Counted from the first letter of the stretch, positions 25,712-34,019 are shown. The stretch is 53,043 bases of DNA from JBEINZ01 sp040377825 (GCA_040377825.1 JBEINZ010000001.1:1-53043), one strand, 5' to 3'. The notes: generated by a model from the sequence alone, not told the origin. Made by a program: numbers and translations.

Positions 25712-26803
25712 CTAGTATATCAGCTCATCCTCGCTTTTGCTCTTCGAGATCATGATCTCGCCCTTCGCCGAGAGATCCTTTGCGACATTGACCATCAAGG
25801 CCTGACTTTCGTCGACGTCGCGCAGCCGCACGGGCCCGAGCGCTTCCATGTCTTCCTTTAGGAGATTGCCGGCACGCGTTGACATGTTGGAGAAGAAGAT
25901 ATTCTTCAAGGTGTCGCTCGCGCCCTTTAGCGCAATGGCAAGCTTGTCCTTGTCGATGTTCCTCAGCAACGTCTGCACGCCAGCGGAGTCGAGCTTGCCG
26001 AGATCCTCGAAGGTGAACATCAAGGCTTTGATTTTCTCGGCGCTCTCTCGGTTTTCTTCTTCGAGTGCGGTTAGGAAGCGCGCTTCCGTCTGCCGGTCGA
26101 AAGAGTTGAAGATTTCGGCCATGAGTTCATGCGCGTCGCGGCGGGAGGTATGCGACAGATTCGACATGAATTCCACGCGAAGGGTCTGTTCCACCTTATC
26201 GAGGACGTCCTTTTGAACGGCCTCCATCTTCAGCATGCGATTGACCACTTCCAGGGAAAACTCCTCCGGTAAAATGGCGAGAACGCGACCAGCGTGATCG
26301 GAGCGAATCTTGGACAAAACGAGAGCTACAGTCTGCGGATATTCGTTCTTCAGATAATTGGCGAGCACGTTCTCCTGCACGTTCGAAAGCTTCTCCCACA
26401 TGTTGCGCCCGGCAGGACCACGAATTTCCTCCATGATCTGGTTGACCCGTTCCGGCGGTAGGAACGACATCAGAATGCGCTCGGTCGAATCGAAGTTGCC
26501 GGTCAGCGAGCCGCGAGACGAGATGCGCGTCACAAAGTCGACGAACAGATTCTCGAGCATTTCGGGGCTTACGGGGCCAAGCCGCGACATGGCGATCGAA
26601 ATCTGACGAATTTCCAGTTCGTCGAGCCTTTTCCAGATTTCGCGTCCGTGTTCTTCGCCAAGCGCGAGCAGCAAAACAGCGGCGCGCTCGGCGCCGGCCA
26701 ATTCGCGATACTTTTCCCCCGCCGCGATCTGTAGGCCACCGGTTACGGCGAGGGCCGATTTCGCGGCTGTCAGATTGCTGGCCGTTGTGACGCTTAATGC
26801 CAT
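25712..26803 (-). CDS. fliG: Flagellar motor switch protein FliG
   Basis: A 363-residue protein of normal length made of the N, middle and C domains of FliG. The middle-domain motif usually written EHPQ reads EYPQ here (KNEYPQTVALVLSKI). The C domain carries MFTFEDLGKLDSAGVQTLLR, the torque-generating region near the stator interface. The N domain binds FliF, whose gene lies just upstream (stop of fliF 3 bp from the fliG start). A Thr/Ala-rich extension of about 25 residues precedes the usual N-terminus. Confidence 0.95.
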   Translation of the reverse strand: MALSVTTASNLTAAKSALAVTGGLQIAAGEKYRELAGAERAAVLLLALGEEHGREIWKRLDELEIRQISIAMSRLGPVSPEMLENLFVDFVTRISSRGSLTGNFDSTERILMSFLPPERVNQIMEEIRGPAGRNMWEKLSNVQENVLANYLKNEYPQTVALVLSKIRSDHAGRVLAILPEEFSLEVVNRMLKMEAVQKDVLDKVEQTLRVEFMSNLSHTSRRDAHELMAEIFNSFDRQTEARFLTALEEENRESAEKIKALMFTFEDLGKLDSAGVQTLLRNIDKDKLAIALKGASDTLKNIFFSNMSTRAGNLLKEDMEALGPVRLRDVDESQALMVNVAKDLSAKGEIMISKSKSEDELIY

Positions 26804-26806
26804 CCC

Positions 26807-28504
26807 TTATGCCGCCTCGTTTAGCCACCCGCGAATGATCGCGGCGGCCTCGTTGGGGAATTCCTGGACCATGTCGCCGATTCTGGCGACTGAGTCGGCT
26901 TGTAGGGCTCCGGCGGTCTTGGCTTGTTCGATCTTGCCGGTCATGACATTCGGAACGGGTTCGAGTGCTCCGGCGAGCGCAAGTTGGGTTTTTGTCCCAT
27001 CAATGGCTTGGGTCAATGGCTTGCCGTCGGCGCCCATGGTGACCGGCAAGGAAACCTGGACCGTCTTGCCATCAGGCCCCATGACGACGGTTCCCAGCGC
27101 CTTCGCGGTGTCCGGCGTAACCATCTTGCGGATCAGCGGACGGACGGCGACCAGCAGCACAAGGAGGGTCATGAGCAGCAAGACGCCCAGTTCCGCGAGC
27201 CGAAGGATGTCGTCCTTCGAAAAGTCGAACAGGGCCGCCCAGCCTGCTTTCTGCTGTTCGAGCGGCAGGGATTGCGGCGCTTCGGCAAACCGTAGGTTGA
27301 CAACCTCGACGAGATCGCCACGCTTTTGATCGTAGCCGACCGCCGAACGCACCATGGCCGCGATCTGGTCGATATCGGCCTGCGGGCGCGGTTGATAGGT
27401 CAACTCGTTGTTTGCCCCGCTGGCATAAACGCCGTCGACAAGGACCGCGACCGAAACCCGCTTGATTCGACCGGCTTCGAGGATCTCGGTGCGGGTGGTT
27501 TTGGAGATCTCGTAGTTTACGAGTTCTTCGTTGGTCGTGGAATTGTCTCGGCCCGCCGGTTCGTTCTGATTGGCCTGCGCACCGGGCACCTGATTGCCGA
27601 CGGTGACAGCCTTATCGCCATTGGCGGTCGACGATGCCTCTTCCTTCGTTTGCGTCGAGCGGACGACTTGGCCGTTTGGATCAAACGTGTCGGAGGTTTG
27701 CGTGACGCGGTTGAAGTCCATTTCGGCCGAAACACGGACGCGGGCTCGGCCTTGTCCCACAATGGAGCCAAGGAGGGACTCAAGCTGCGTTTCCAATCGC
27801 CGTTCGTACCCAGCGGTGCGTTCTTGAATCGTGGCGGCGACGAGGCCGTCCGGATCTTCCGCCTCGCCGCCGCCGAGCAGACGGCCCTGCTCGTCGACGA
27901 TCGAGACGCGGTTTGGCTTCATGCCTTGCACGGCGGATGCGACGAGATGTTGGATTGCTCTTATTTGCTGGGGCTCCAGCGCGCCGCGCAGCTTCAGTAC
28001 GATCGAGGCGGTGGGGTCGACCTTATCGCGCTGAAACAGTTGGCGTTCGGGAATTACAAGATGGACTCGCGCGGCCTGCACGCGGTCAATGGCTCGGATG
28101 GTGCGGGCAAGTTCTCCCTCTAAAGCCCGCAGATGATTTATGTTTTGAACGAAGCTTGTTGTTCCAAGTGTGTCCGACTTGTCGAAGATTTCGTATCCGA
28201 CGGAACCCCCGGCCGGGACGCCTTTCTCCGCCAGACGCATACGCATACGCAGCATCGTGTCTTTCGGCACAAGGATCTGGGCGCCATCCTGGCGCAGTTC
28301 GTACTGAACCGCTTGCGCTTCCAACTCCTTCACAATCGTAGCCGAGTCTTGGATCGTCAGATCCGAGTAGAGCGGCACCATCACCGGCTGCGATACCTTC
28401 AATATGATGAAGGCGAAGAAGCCGATGAGCGCGACCGCGACCACGCCCATGGAGGCAAGGCGCGTGGGGCCGATGGATCTGAAGAACTCTGTAACACCGT
28501 TCAC
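26807..28504 (-). CDS. fliF: Flagellar MS-ring protein FliF
   Basis: A 565-residue inner-membrane protein that forms the MS ring. Seen: first membrane helix near 20-40 (VVAVALIGFFAFIILKV), ring-building motifs with MRMRLAEKGVPAGGSVGYEI and the family signature ALEGELARTIRAIDRVQAAR, a second helix near 440-460 (ELGVLLLMTLLVLLVA), and a C-terminal FliG-binding tail (EFPNEAAAIIRGWLNEAA). I chose the GTG at 28504 because the protein then starts MNGVTEFFRSIG, as in relatives; the open frame to 28669 adds a non-homologous Pro-rich stretch. It is first in the fliF-G-H-N-flbD operon. A near-consensus CtrA box lies about 120 bp upstream. Confidence 0.94.
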   Translation of the reverse strand: MNGVTEFFRSIGPTRLASMGVVAVALIGFFAFIILKVSQPVMVPLYSDLTIQDSATIVKELEAQAVQYELRQDGAQILVPKDTMLRMRMRLAEKGVPAGGSVGYEIFDKSDTLGTTSFVQNINHLRALEGELARTIRAIDRVQAARVHLVIPERQLFQRDKVDPTASIVLKLRGALEPQQIRAIQHLVASAVQGMKPNRVSIVDEQGRLLGGGEAEDPDGLVAATIQERTAGYERRLETQLESLLGSIVGQGRARVRVSAEMDFNRVTQTSDTFDPNGQVVRSTQTKEEASSTANGDKAVTVGNQVPGAQANQNEPAGRDNSTTNEELVNYEISKTTRTEILEAGRIKRVSVAVLVDGVYASGANNELTYQPRPQADIDQIAAMVRSAVGYDQKRGDLVEVVNLRFAEAPQSLPLEQQKAGWAALFDFSKDDILRLAELGVLLLMTLLVLLVAVRPLIRKMVTPDTAKALGTVVMGPDGKTVQVSLPVTMGADGKPLTQAIDGTKTQLALAGALEPVPNVMTGKIEQAKTAGALQADSVARIGDMVQEFPNEAAAIIRGWLNEAA

Positions 28505-28621
28505 GGCACTGGTCCGGATGCGAGGGGCGACGGACGGGGCGGCGGGCGGTCCCAAGCGCCATGGGTGGGGGCCGATGACGCTTGAGACCGAACCGCTAGG
28601 CAAGAATTTCCCAGTTCTTGG

Positions 28622-28636
28622 TAAATGTATCGTTAA
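28622..28636 (-). promoter_or_regulatory. CtrA-like box upstream of fliF
   Basis: Read on the minus strand: TTAA-CGATACA-TTTA, one base off the consensus. It lies 118-132 bp upstream of the fliF GTG. The 331-bp gap 28505-28835 also holds the sciP terminator and an AT-rich stretch at 28731-28750 with several TTAA words at other spacings. Confidence 0.5.
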
Positions 28637-28783
28637 CGACGATCCCGCTGCGGCACGCTTTGGTATCAAAGTCGGACATGGTGTTAATTTTCGATGATCC
28701 GCCCGGCAGAATCCGATCGGCTACCGTTAAAAATTTAATTTTAAGAATATGTATGATCTTGTCCTGGCCCGCGCGGATAAACG

Positions 28784-28810
28784 AAAAAGGCCGGCTTAAA
28801 GCCGGCCTTT
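28784..28810 (-). terminator. Rho-independent terminator of sciP
   Basis: On the minus strand AAAGGCCGGC-TTTAA-GCCGGCC is followed by TTTTTCG. The stem is strong and lies about 25 bp past the sciP stop codon. Confidence 0.85.
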
Positions 28811-28835
28811 CCGTTGAACGCCAAGTTATCTTGCC

Positions 28836-29111
28836 TTACTGACGGTAATGCTGAATTCGTGTCGTACGAAGTCCAGCTAAGCCGTGACGGTCGATCGACT
28901 GCTGCCAGGCGATGAACTCTTCCACAGTTAAGGTGTACCGACTGCACGCCTCTTCAAGCGATAGCAGCCCGCCGCGTACAGCGGCGACAACTTCGGCTTT
29001 GCGACGGATGACCCACCGTTTGGTATTGCTCGGCGGCAGATCAGCAATCGTAAGCGGACTTCCGTCAGGCCCAATGACATATTTTACGCGCGGGCGAATT
29101 TGATCGGTCAT
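28836..29111 (-). CDS. sciP: CtrA inhibitor SciP (DUF1153)
   Basis: A 91-residue single-domain protein. The sequence is close to textbook SciP: RVKYVIGPDGSPLT, then TKRWVIRRKAEVVAAVRGG, LLSLEEACSRY and IDRHGLAGLR. The middle is a Trp/Arg-rich helix-turn-helix. In Caulobacter SciP binds CtrA and keeps it from recruiting RNA polymerase, so it limits CtrA-driven genes in newborn cells. I chose the ATG at 29111 (MTDQIRPR). It is monocistronic with its own terminator, and a CtrA-like box lies about 60 bp upstream, consistent with a CtrA-SciP feedback loop. Caulobacter also keeps sciP near hook genes. Confidence 0.94.
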   Translation of the reverse strand: MTDQIRPRVKYVIGPDGSPLTIADLPPSNTKRWVIRRKAEVVAAVRGGLLSLEEACSRYTLTVEEFIAWQQSIDRHGLAGLRTTRIQHYRQ

Positions 29112-29170
29112 CGTACTCTCACACAAACACTCGATGCGACCACATCGAGGGCAAGAATACGGGCCACGCC

Positions 29171-29185
29171 TTAAAATATGGCTAA
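29171..29185 (-). promoter_or_regulatory. CtrA-like box upstream of sciP
   Basis: Read on the minus strand: TTAG-CCATATT-TTAA, one base off the consensus, 60-74 bp upstream of the sciP ATG. The 300-bp gap 29112-29411 otherwise holds repeat copy C. Confidence 0.5.
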
Positions 29186-29299
29186 ACGATAGGCGAGTAG
29201 TCGGCTACAACCGCCACTAAGACAAGGAAACTCCGGCAAAATAATCGTCGGCGTCTAGAATTTTAGTTTCAGGACTGTTTCAATGCATCTTTTCGGCTT

Positions 29300-29415
29300 A
29301 GAGCCTGTCCCGTTCGGATCGAAACGATCCGAACAAAAAGTACCGGCTCAGGTTATTGAACCGAGGCCAATTCCTTATCGATCGGATGGGTCCATCCGAT
29401 CGGGAATTGCCCTAG
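29300..29415 (+). repeat. Dispersed intergenic repeat, copy C (supplies flgD stop)
   Basis: A 116-bp copy with GAGCCTGTCCCGTTCGGATC at its left end, the core CCAATTCCTTATCGATCGGA and GATCGGGAATTGCCCTAG at its right end. Its last bases include the complement of the flgD stop codon (29412-29414), so the edge of the element coincides with the end of the coding region. Confidence 0.85.
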
Positions 29416-30074
29416 CCGCTTGCCTTGACCGACGTCACGGACGAGACCGGAACACGAGTATTGCCAATCAACAGATATGAACCGCCATCGAGTACGTCGA
29501 TGCCGTCGACCTTGCCAGTAATCGACATGTTCGCCTTGACCGCTAAACCGTCTGAATCCTTGGCGGCAATTGAGATCGTGTAGGTCCCGTCCACGGCGTC
29601 GGTGTAAGCTGATGTCTTGCCATCCCACTTGTAGGTCTGCGGGCCTCCGGCAAAGTCCTTGCTTTCCGTGTAGACCACCGTCCCGTTCTGGTCCTTGACG
29701 CTGATTGCCGCCGTGCTCGGACGAGGCAGCGAAAACGACCACGTGGCGCTGCCGTTTTGCAGGCTCGCCTTCGAGCCATCAGCCGTTATGGTTTTACCGA
29801 CATAGCCCAGCAAGTTCGTGGCGCCTGATGCCGACAGCGACGCCTTGATTTCCTCAAGGCTTTGGTTCGTCTTGATCTGCTGCTCGACGCCCGAATACTG
29901 CACAAGCTGTTGCGTGAAGGTTTTTGTGTCGATCGGATCGAGGGGACTCTGGTTCTTCAACTGCGTCGTCAGCAGCGTGAGGAACGTGTCGTAGTTTTGA
30001 GTAAGAAGCCCTGAATCGGATTTGGCCGTGCTCTTTGCCGATGCCGGCGATGAAACGCCTGAAACGCTGCTCAT
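29412..30074 (-). CDS. flgD: Flagellar hook capping protein FlgD
   Basis: A 220-residue secreted scaffold that caps the growing hook. The N-terminal region has the FlgD signature FLTLLTTQLKNQSPLDPID followed by TQQLVQYSGVEQQI. The C-terminal half is a Fn3/tudor-like fold with TVVYTESKDFAGGPQTYKWDG and DGTYTISI, where WDG is the usual marker. Length and layout are normal. It follows fliK on the minus strand with 109 bp between them, which contain half of a repeat element. The hook protein flgE, often next, is absent; repeat C and sciP follow. Confidence 0.94.
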   Translation of the reverse strand: MSSVSGVSSPASAKSTAKSDSGLLTQNYDTFLTLLTTQLKNQSPLDPIDTKTFTQQLVQYSGVEQQIKTNQSLEEIKASLSASGATNLLGYVGKTITADGSKASLQNGSATWSFSLPRPSTAAISVKDQNGTVVYTESKDFAGGPQTYKWDGKTSAYTDAVDGTYTISIAAKDSDGLAVKANMSITGKVDGIDVLDGGSYLLIGNTRVPVSSVTSVKASG

Positions 30075-30120
30075 GATTTGCTCCTAACTCTGTACGCATT
30101 GCACGTCATCGATCGTCTAC

Positions 30121-30180
30121 CTTGAGCATGTCCCGATCGGATGGACTCATCTGATCGATAAGGAATTGCTCCAGATTCTA
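30121..30180 (-). repeat. Dispersed intergenic repeat, half copy D (inverted)
   Basis: Only the right half of the element is present, in the opposite orientation: read on the minus strand, AATCTGGAGCAATTCCTTAT, then CGATCAGATG/CATCCGATCG and GGGACATGCTC. It starts right after the fliK stop codon and ends 46 bp before the flgD start. Confidence 0.75.
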
Positions 30181-30183
30181 GAG

Positions 30184-31722
30184 CTAGACCCTAAGGTCCA
30201 AGCCGCCCGGTCTCGTCGATCGCCCATAGACAGCCGAGACTGTTTGCTGATCCATCTGGCTCTCGTCGCTCGCATATTCGTTAGAAGCTCGCGCCTCGCC
30301 GAAGACGTCTTGGTAAGAACGCCAAGCCTGACCGCTACCGTTGCCGCCGTCTTGGCGAAGCGTGAAACTGAGCCCGCTATTGGTATCGAGCTTCATGCCG
30401 CTCTGCTCGATCGCCCGCTCAAGCGTCTTGGAATCGCGAAGCATCATATCGAGCGTATCGCTGCGCTCGACCGCTAGGTGCGCGCGGATCTCGCCGTCCT
30501 TGTTGATGTGCAGCCGCACGTCGACCTTCCCCAATTCCGGTGGGTCTAGGCGGATTTCGAAGCTTCGTTCGCCCTTTGCCGCATGGTCGTTGATCACCGC
30601 CGCAAGATGCGGGATCGCAATCGTCGCCGTTTCGACGCCGAGGGACTTAGCGATATGAGGCGCCGGAGCGGTGGACTTCGGAGACCCGGACTGTATCTGG
30701 GCGCCACCCATATCAGCATCGGCCATGTCTGGGGTGTTGCCGGCGTCCTTGGCCTCAACGATCTCGGACGCCTTCATGGCGTCCTCCTTGCCCTGAGCCT
30801 GCAAACGATCGGCATGCGCATTGGAAGCCAATTGACGCGTCGAGTGGTCAGCGGTTGCCGTTATGAGACTGTCCGTCTCTGCGTTCGCCGAGGCTCGGTT
30901 CCCATCCACGACGGACTGAGCCGAACTCGATACGCTTGACCCGTTTGCCAAGCCGGGCGCGAGCGCTTCGGTTGCGGCGGCGAGCGCGGCCGCGGAGAGG
31001 TCTGGCGCCTTGGCCGTGCCGGCGCTGGGTGCCATTGAGATTTCCGATTTGCCCGCGATCCCCTCCTTGAGGGTTCCCTTTGTTTCGGCGCCACCGGTGT
31101 TCGCGGCGGTGAGCAAGGTTTCGAAAGGCGTTGGGACGGGGGAGGGGACCGAAGCGGAGGGAGATGATGTGCCGGCCGCCTGGACTTTTTCCGACCCAGA
31201 TTTGCCTTCTTTCGGTGTCGATGCGGCAAGGCCCGTCACCAGCTGGGGAAGCTGACCGCTGGCGGGACCGATTGCGCCGACGCCGGTCGGGTCTGTTGCC
31301 TCTCCGGCGGCGTTGATGGTCGTGCCGGCTACGACCGGCATCACGAGCGGATTGGCCGCTGAAGTCTGCATGGCGTTTAGGGCATTGAGCGCTGCCGCAT
31401 CCATGGTCGCGGCGTCGTCCGCGCCGAAAACTCCGCCCTTTTTCTTCGCGGATGTCGAGCCAATGCTGCTCCCGGCCAGAAGTTCGGCAGCGATCTGCTT
31501 GCCGTCGGATGGCGGCGCGCTGATTGCCTGATCCGTGGTCGACATATAGTTCGAAACAAAACTCGCAAATGCGTTTGCGGCATCGACTTGATCGGTCGAT
31601 GTCTGACCCGCGCTCGAACCGTCGATTTGAACCTTGTCCGATGGCGATCCGGACCCGAATGCGGAGGGGCCGCCGAATGGGCTCGTGGATGGGCCGGCGA
31701 TTGGGCTGACGGCGATAGGCAA
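30184..31722 (-). CDS. fliK: Flagellar hook-length control protein FliK
   Basis: A 512-residue protein with low-complexity Ser/Ala/Gly/Pro/Thr-rich sequence over the first ~380 residues and a C-terminal Flg_hook domain (about 385-470), where RLDPPELGKVDVRLHINKDG is the diagnostic motif. FliK is exported and measures hook length, then switches export specificity through FlhB. The ATG at 31722 follows AGGAGG. A sigma-54-type promoter lies about 50 bp upstream. It is followed by flgD, so the operon makes hook-assembly proteins. The N-terminal part is too divergent to compare. Confidence 0.88.
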   Translation of the reverse strand: MPIAVSPIAGPSTSPFGGPSAFGSGSPSDKVQIDGSSAGQTSTDQVDAANAFASFVSNYMSTTDQAISAPPSDGKQIAAELLAGSSIGSTSAKKKGGVFGADDAATMDAAALNALNAMQTSAANPLVMPVVAGTTINAAGEATDPTGVGAIGPASGQLPQLVTGLAASTPKEGKSGSEKVQAAGTSSPSASVPSPVPTPFETLLTAANTGGAETKGTLKEGIAGKSEISMAPSAGTAKAPDLSAAALAAATEALAPGLANGSSVSSSAQSVVDGNRASANAETDSLITATADHSTRQLASNAHADRLQAQGKEDAMKASEIVEAKDAGNTPDMADADMGGAQIQSGSPKSTAPAPHIAKSLGVETATIAIPHLAAVINDHAAKGERSFEIRLDPPELGKVDVRLHINKDGEIRAHLAVERSDTLDMMLRDSKTLERAIEQSGMKLDTNSGLSFTLRQDGGNGSGQAWRSYQDVFGEARASNEYASDESQMDQQTVSAVYGRSTRPGGLDLRV

Positions 31723-31769
31723 GGTCTACCTCCTGGACGCGGTACTCGCACGTTGATCGAAAGCAAGGT

Positions 31770-31785
31770 TGCAAGCCTGGGGCCA
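31770..31785 (-). promoter_or_regulatory. Sigma-54 (-24/-12) promoter of fliK-flgD
   Basis: Read on the minus strand: TGGCCCCAGGCTTGCA. GG and GC are exactly 10 bp apart, and the element matches TGGCAC-N5-TTGCA with one mismatch. A start site near 31758 would leave a leader of about 35 bases containing AGGAGG. This agrees with FlbD, a sigma-54 activator, being encoded nearby. The rest of the 359-bp gap 31723-32081 holds the mnmA promoter side and no gene. Confidence 0.7.
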
Positions 31786-32081
31786 ACCATGCCAATCGAA
31801 AAATACGAGACTTTGTGAGGACTTCGCGGCGCGATGTCGCCGGCGCTCCGCCAAATCGGCGGAAAATCCTGCCGAGCGCGGCAAGACCTGCCGTGAATAC
31901 AGCGAGCGCCAATCACGGAAGCAAGATTTTGGAAATCCCGCTTTTACCCGGCGACGGCAAAAGGCTATGATCGGTCACGGGTTGCGAAAGTCGATTGGAC
32001 TTCCCAACTGACCGAAATCGACGTGCGAGCCGGCGGACACGCGACCGGATCACATGCATTTGGCGAGAGGACGTCCGCATC

Positions 32082-33263
32082 ATGGTTCCCGAGCTTGATC
32101 TCGGCGGTCGTCCGCAGGATATGCGGGTCGTGGTCGCCATGTCCGGCGGAGTGGATTCCTCCGTCGTCGCGGGCTTGGTGAAGCGCGCGGGCTATGACGT
32201 CGTCGGGGTCACGCTGCAGCTTTACGATCATGGCGAGGCGACGCATCGCAAGGGCGCGTGTTGCGCGGGCCAGGACATTCTCGATGCCCGTCGTGTGGCC
32301 GAAACGCTCGACATTCCCCATTACGTGCTCGATTACGAGGAGCGCTTTCGCGCGGCGGTGATCGACAGCTTCGCCGAGAGCTATCTCTCCGGCGAGACGC
32401 CAGTGCCCTGCGTCTCCTGCAACCAGACTGTCAAATTCTCCGATCTGCTGGAAACCGCGCGCTCGCTCGGCGCCGCCGCGCTGGCGACCGGTCATTACGT
32501 ATCGAGCGCGCGCGCGGAAAACGGCCACCGCGCCCTATACCGCCCGGTCGATCTCGATCGCGACCAGAGCTATTTCCTGTTTGGCACGACCCAAGAGCAG
32601 CTCGATTTCGTGCGGTTTCCGCTCGGCGGGCTCACGAAGGCGCAAACTAGGGCGCTAGCGCGCGAATTTGGCCTGTCCGTTTCCGAAAAGCACGACAGCC
32701 AGGACATCTGCTTCGTGCCTTCTGGCCGCTATGCCGATGTCATCGAACGCTTGAAGCCCGGCGCGATCGCGGGCGGCGACATCGTCCATGTCGACGGCCG
32801 CGTGCTCGGCCGTCATGCCGGTATCGTCCACTACACTGTCGGCCAGCGGCGCGGCATTGGCGTGTCGACCGGCGAGCCGCTTTACGTGGTGCATCTCGAC
32901 GCCGAGGCCCAGCGCGTTGTTGTCGGTCCGCGCGACGCCCTTCTGACACGCAAGCTTCATCTTCGAGCGGTTAATTGGCTCTTTGATTCGCCGATTGCGG
33001 AATTCGCCGAATCCGGCCGGGAGGTTTGGGCCAAGGTCCGCTCTACCCGTCCGCCGCGCCCGGCGCTGTTGTCGATCGTCGACGGCGAGGTCGAGGTGGA
33101 ACTGGTCGATGGCGAGCAGGGCATCGCGCCCGGCCAAGCGTGCGTCTTTTATGATGCGGGCGAGGGCCCGTCCCGCGTGCTCGGCGGGGGAACAATCGCG
33201 CGGGTAGCGCGTGTTGGCGTGTCGAGCTCAGATCCGCTGATGGCGGTGCACGCCGCGGAGTAG
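32082..33263 (+). CDS. mnmA: tRNA-specific 2-thiouridylase MnmA
   Basis: A 393-residue enzyme that thiolates uridine 34 of tRNA-Lys, -Glu and -Gln. The PP-loop SGGVDSS is at about 21-27, with ACCAGQDILDARRVA after it. The catalytic Cys pair lies in TPVPCVSCNQTVKF and DSQDICFVPSG. The tRNA-binding region has YTVGQRRGIGVS and a C-terminal beta-barrel ends in GGGTIARV. The ATG at 32082 is preceded by GAGAGGACG; the frame is open to 31995 without further homology. It is divergent from fliK and followed 27 bp later by a lipid-methyltransferase-like gene. Confidence 0.95.
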   Translation: MVPELDLGGRPQDMRVVVAMSGGVDSSVVAGLVKRAGYDVVGVTLQLYDHGEATHRKGACCAGQDILDARRVAETLDIPHYVLDYEERFRAAVIDSFAESYLSGETPVPCVSCNQTVKFSDLLETARSLGAAALATGHYVSSARAENGHRALYRPVDLDRDQSYFLFGTTQEQLDFVRFPLGGLTKAQTRALAREFGLSVSEKHDSQDICFVPSGRYADVIERLKPGAIAGGDIVHVDGRVLGRHAGIVHYTVGQRRGIGVSTGEPLYVVHLDAEAQRVVVGPRDALLTRKLHLRAVNWLFDSPIAEFAESGREVWAKVRSTRPPRPALLSIVDGEVEVELVDGEQGIAPGQACVFYDAGEGPSRVLGGGTIARVARVGVSSSDPLMAVHAAE

Positions 33264-33290
33264 CAGACTGTTCAAGCCAGAGAGGCCGCG

Positions 33291-34019
33291 ATGTTCAAGC
33301 CGCAGGAAAAACCCCGCTCCGCAGTCGCCAAAGCCATCGACCTCCGGGATCCGTCCCGTCGGAACGACCAAGCGCCCGAGCTCGACCAGAAAACCGTGCT
33401 CGATGCCTATGCGCGCTGGGCGCCGATTTACGATTTCGTCTTTGGACGGCTGGCGTTCTTCGGACGCTATTTTGACGGTGCTCGGGTCTTGGCGCTGGAG
33501 GGGATCAACCAACGGCAGGGCACGGTCCTGGAAGTCGGCGTGGGCACGGGGATCGCGCTTTCGCGCTATGGGCGGCATCTGAAGGTGACCGGCATCGATC
33601 TCTCGCCGGATATGCTGACGATCGCCCGCCAGCGGGTTGTCGCCGAGGGCCTCGGCCAAGTCGAGGCGCTGCATGAAATGGACGCCTCCAAGCTCGATTT
33701 CCCCGATGCAAGCTTCGATACGGTGGCGGTCATGTACACGATCACCGTCGTGCCGCATCCCGATCAAGTCATGGCCGAGGTCGAACGCGTGACGAAGCCG
33801 GGCGGCGAGGCCGTGTTCGTGTCGCATTTCGCCACGGACACCGGCTGGCGCAAGACGATCGAGAGCGTGATCACCCCGCTCACGCACCTGCTCGGTTGGC
33901 GCCCGGATTTTCCCGTCGCCCGCATCTTGAATCGTCCCGGCTTTGAACTGATCGACATCCGCCCATGCCCGCCGCTCGGGACCTTCAGCATCGTGCGGCT
34001 GCGGCGGAAAGGGGTTTGA
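33291..34019 (+). CDS. SAM-dependent methyltransferase, PmtA-like (phosphatidylethanolamine N-methyltransferase)
   Basis: A 242-residue class I methyltransferase. Seen: AYARWAPIYDFVFGRL before the SAM site, motif I VLEVGVGTGIALSRY, acidic GIDLSPDML, MDASKLDFPDASFD, and HPDQVMAEVERVTKPGGEAV. This pattern resembles the Rhodobacter-type phosphatidylethanolamine N-methyltransferases that make phosphatidylcholine at the inner membrane. Related methyltransferases (ubiquinone-type) share the fold, so the substrate is inferred. It lies 27 bp after mnmA and is probably cotranscribed with it. No membrane helix is evident. Confidence 0.72.
   Translation: MFKPQEKPRSAVAKAIDLRDPSRRNDQAPELDQKTVLDAYARWAPIYDFVFGRLAFFGRYFDGARVLALEGINQRQGTVLEVGVGTGIALSRYGRHLKVTGIDLSPDMLTIARQRVVAEGLGQVEALHEMDASKLDFPDASFDTVAVMYTITVVPHPDQVMAEVERVTKPGGEAVFVSHFATDTGWRKTIESVITPLTHLLGWRPDFPVARILNRPGFELIDIRPCPPLGTFSIVRLRRKGV

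Noticed and set aside
28505..28669. Upstream extension of fliF to 28669
   Set aside because: The extra residues are Pro/Arg-rich with no relation to FliF; the GTG at 28504 gives the family N-terminus.
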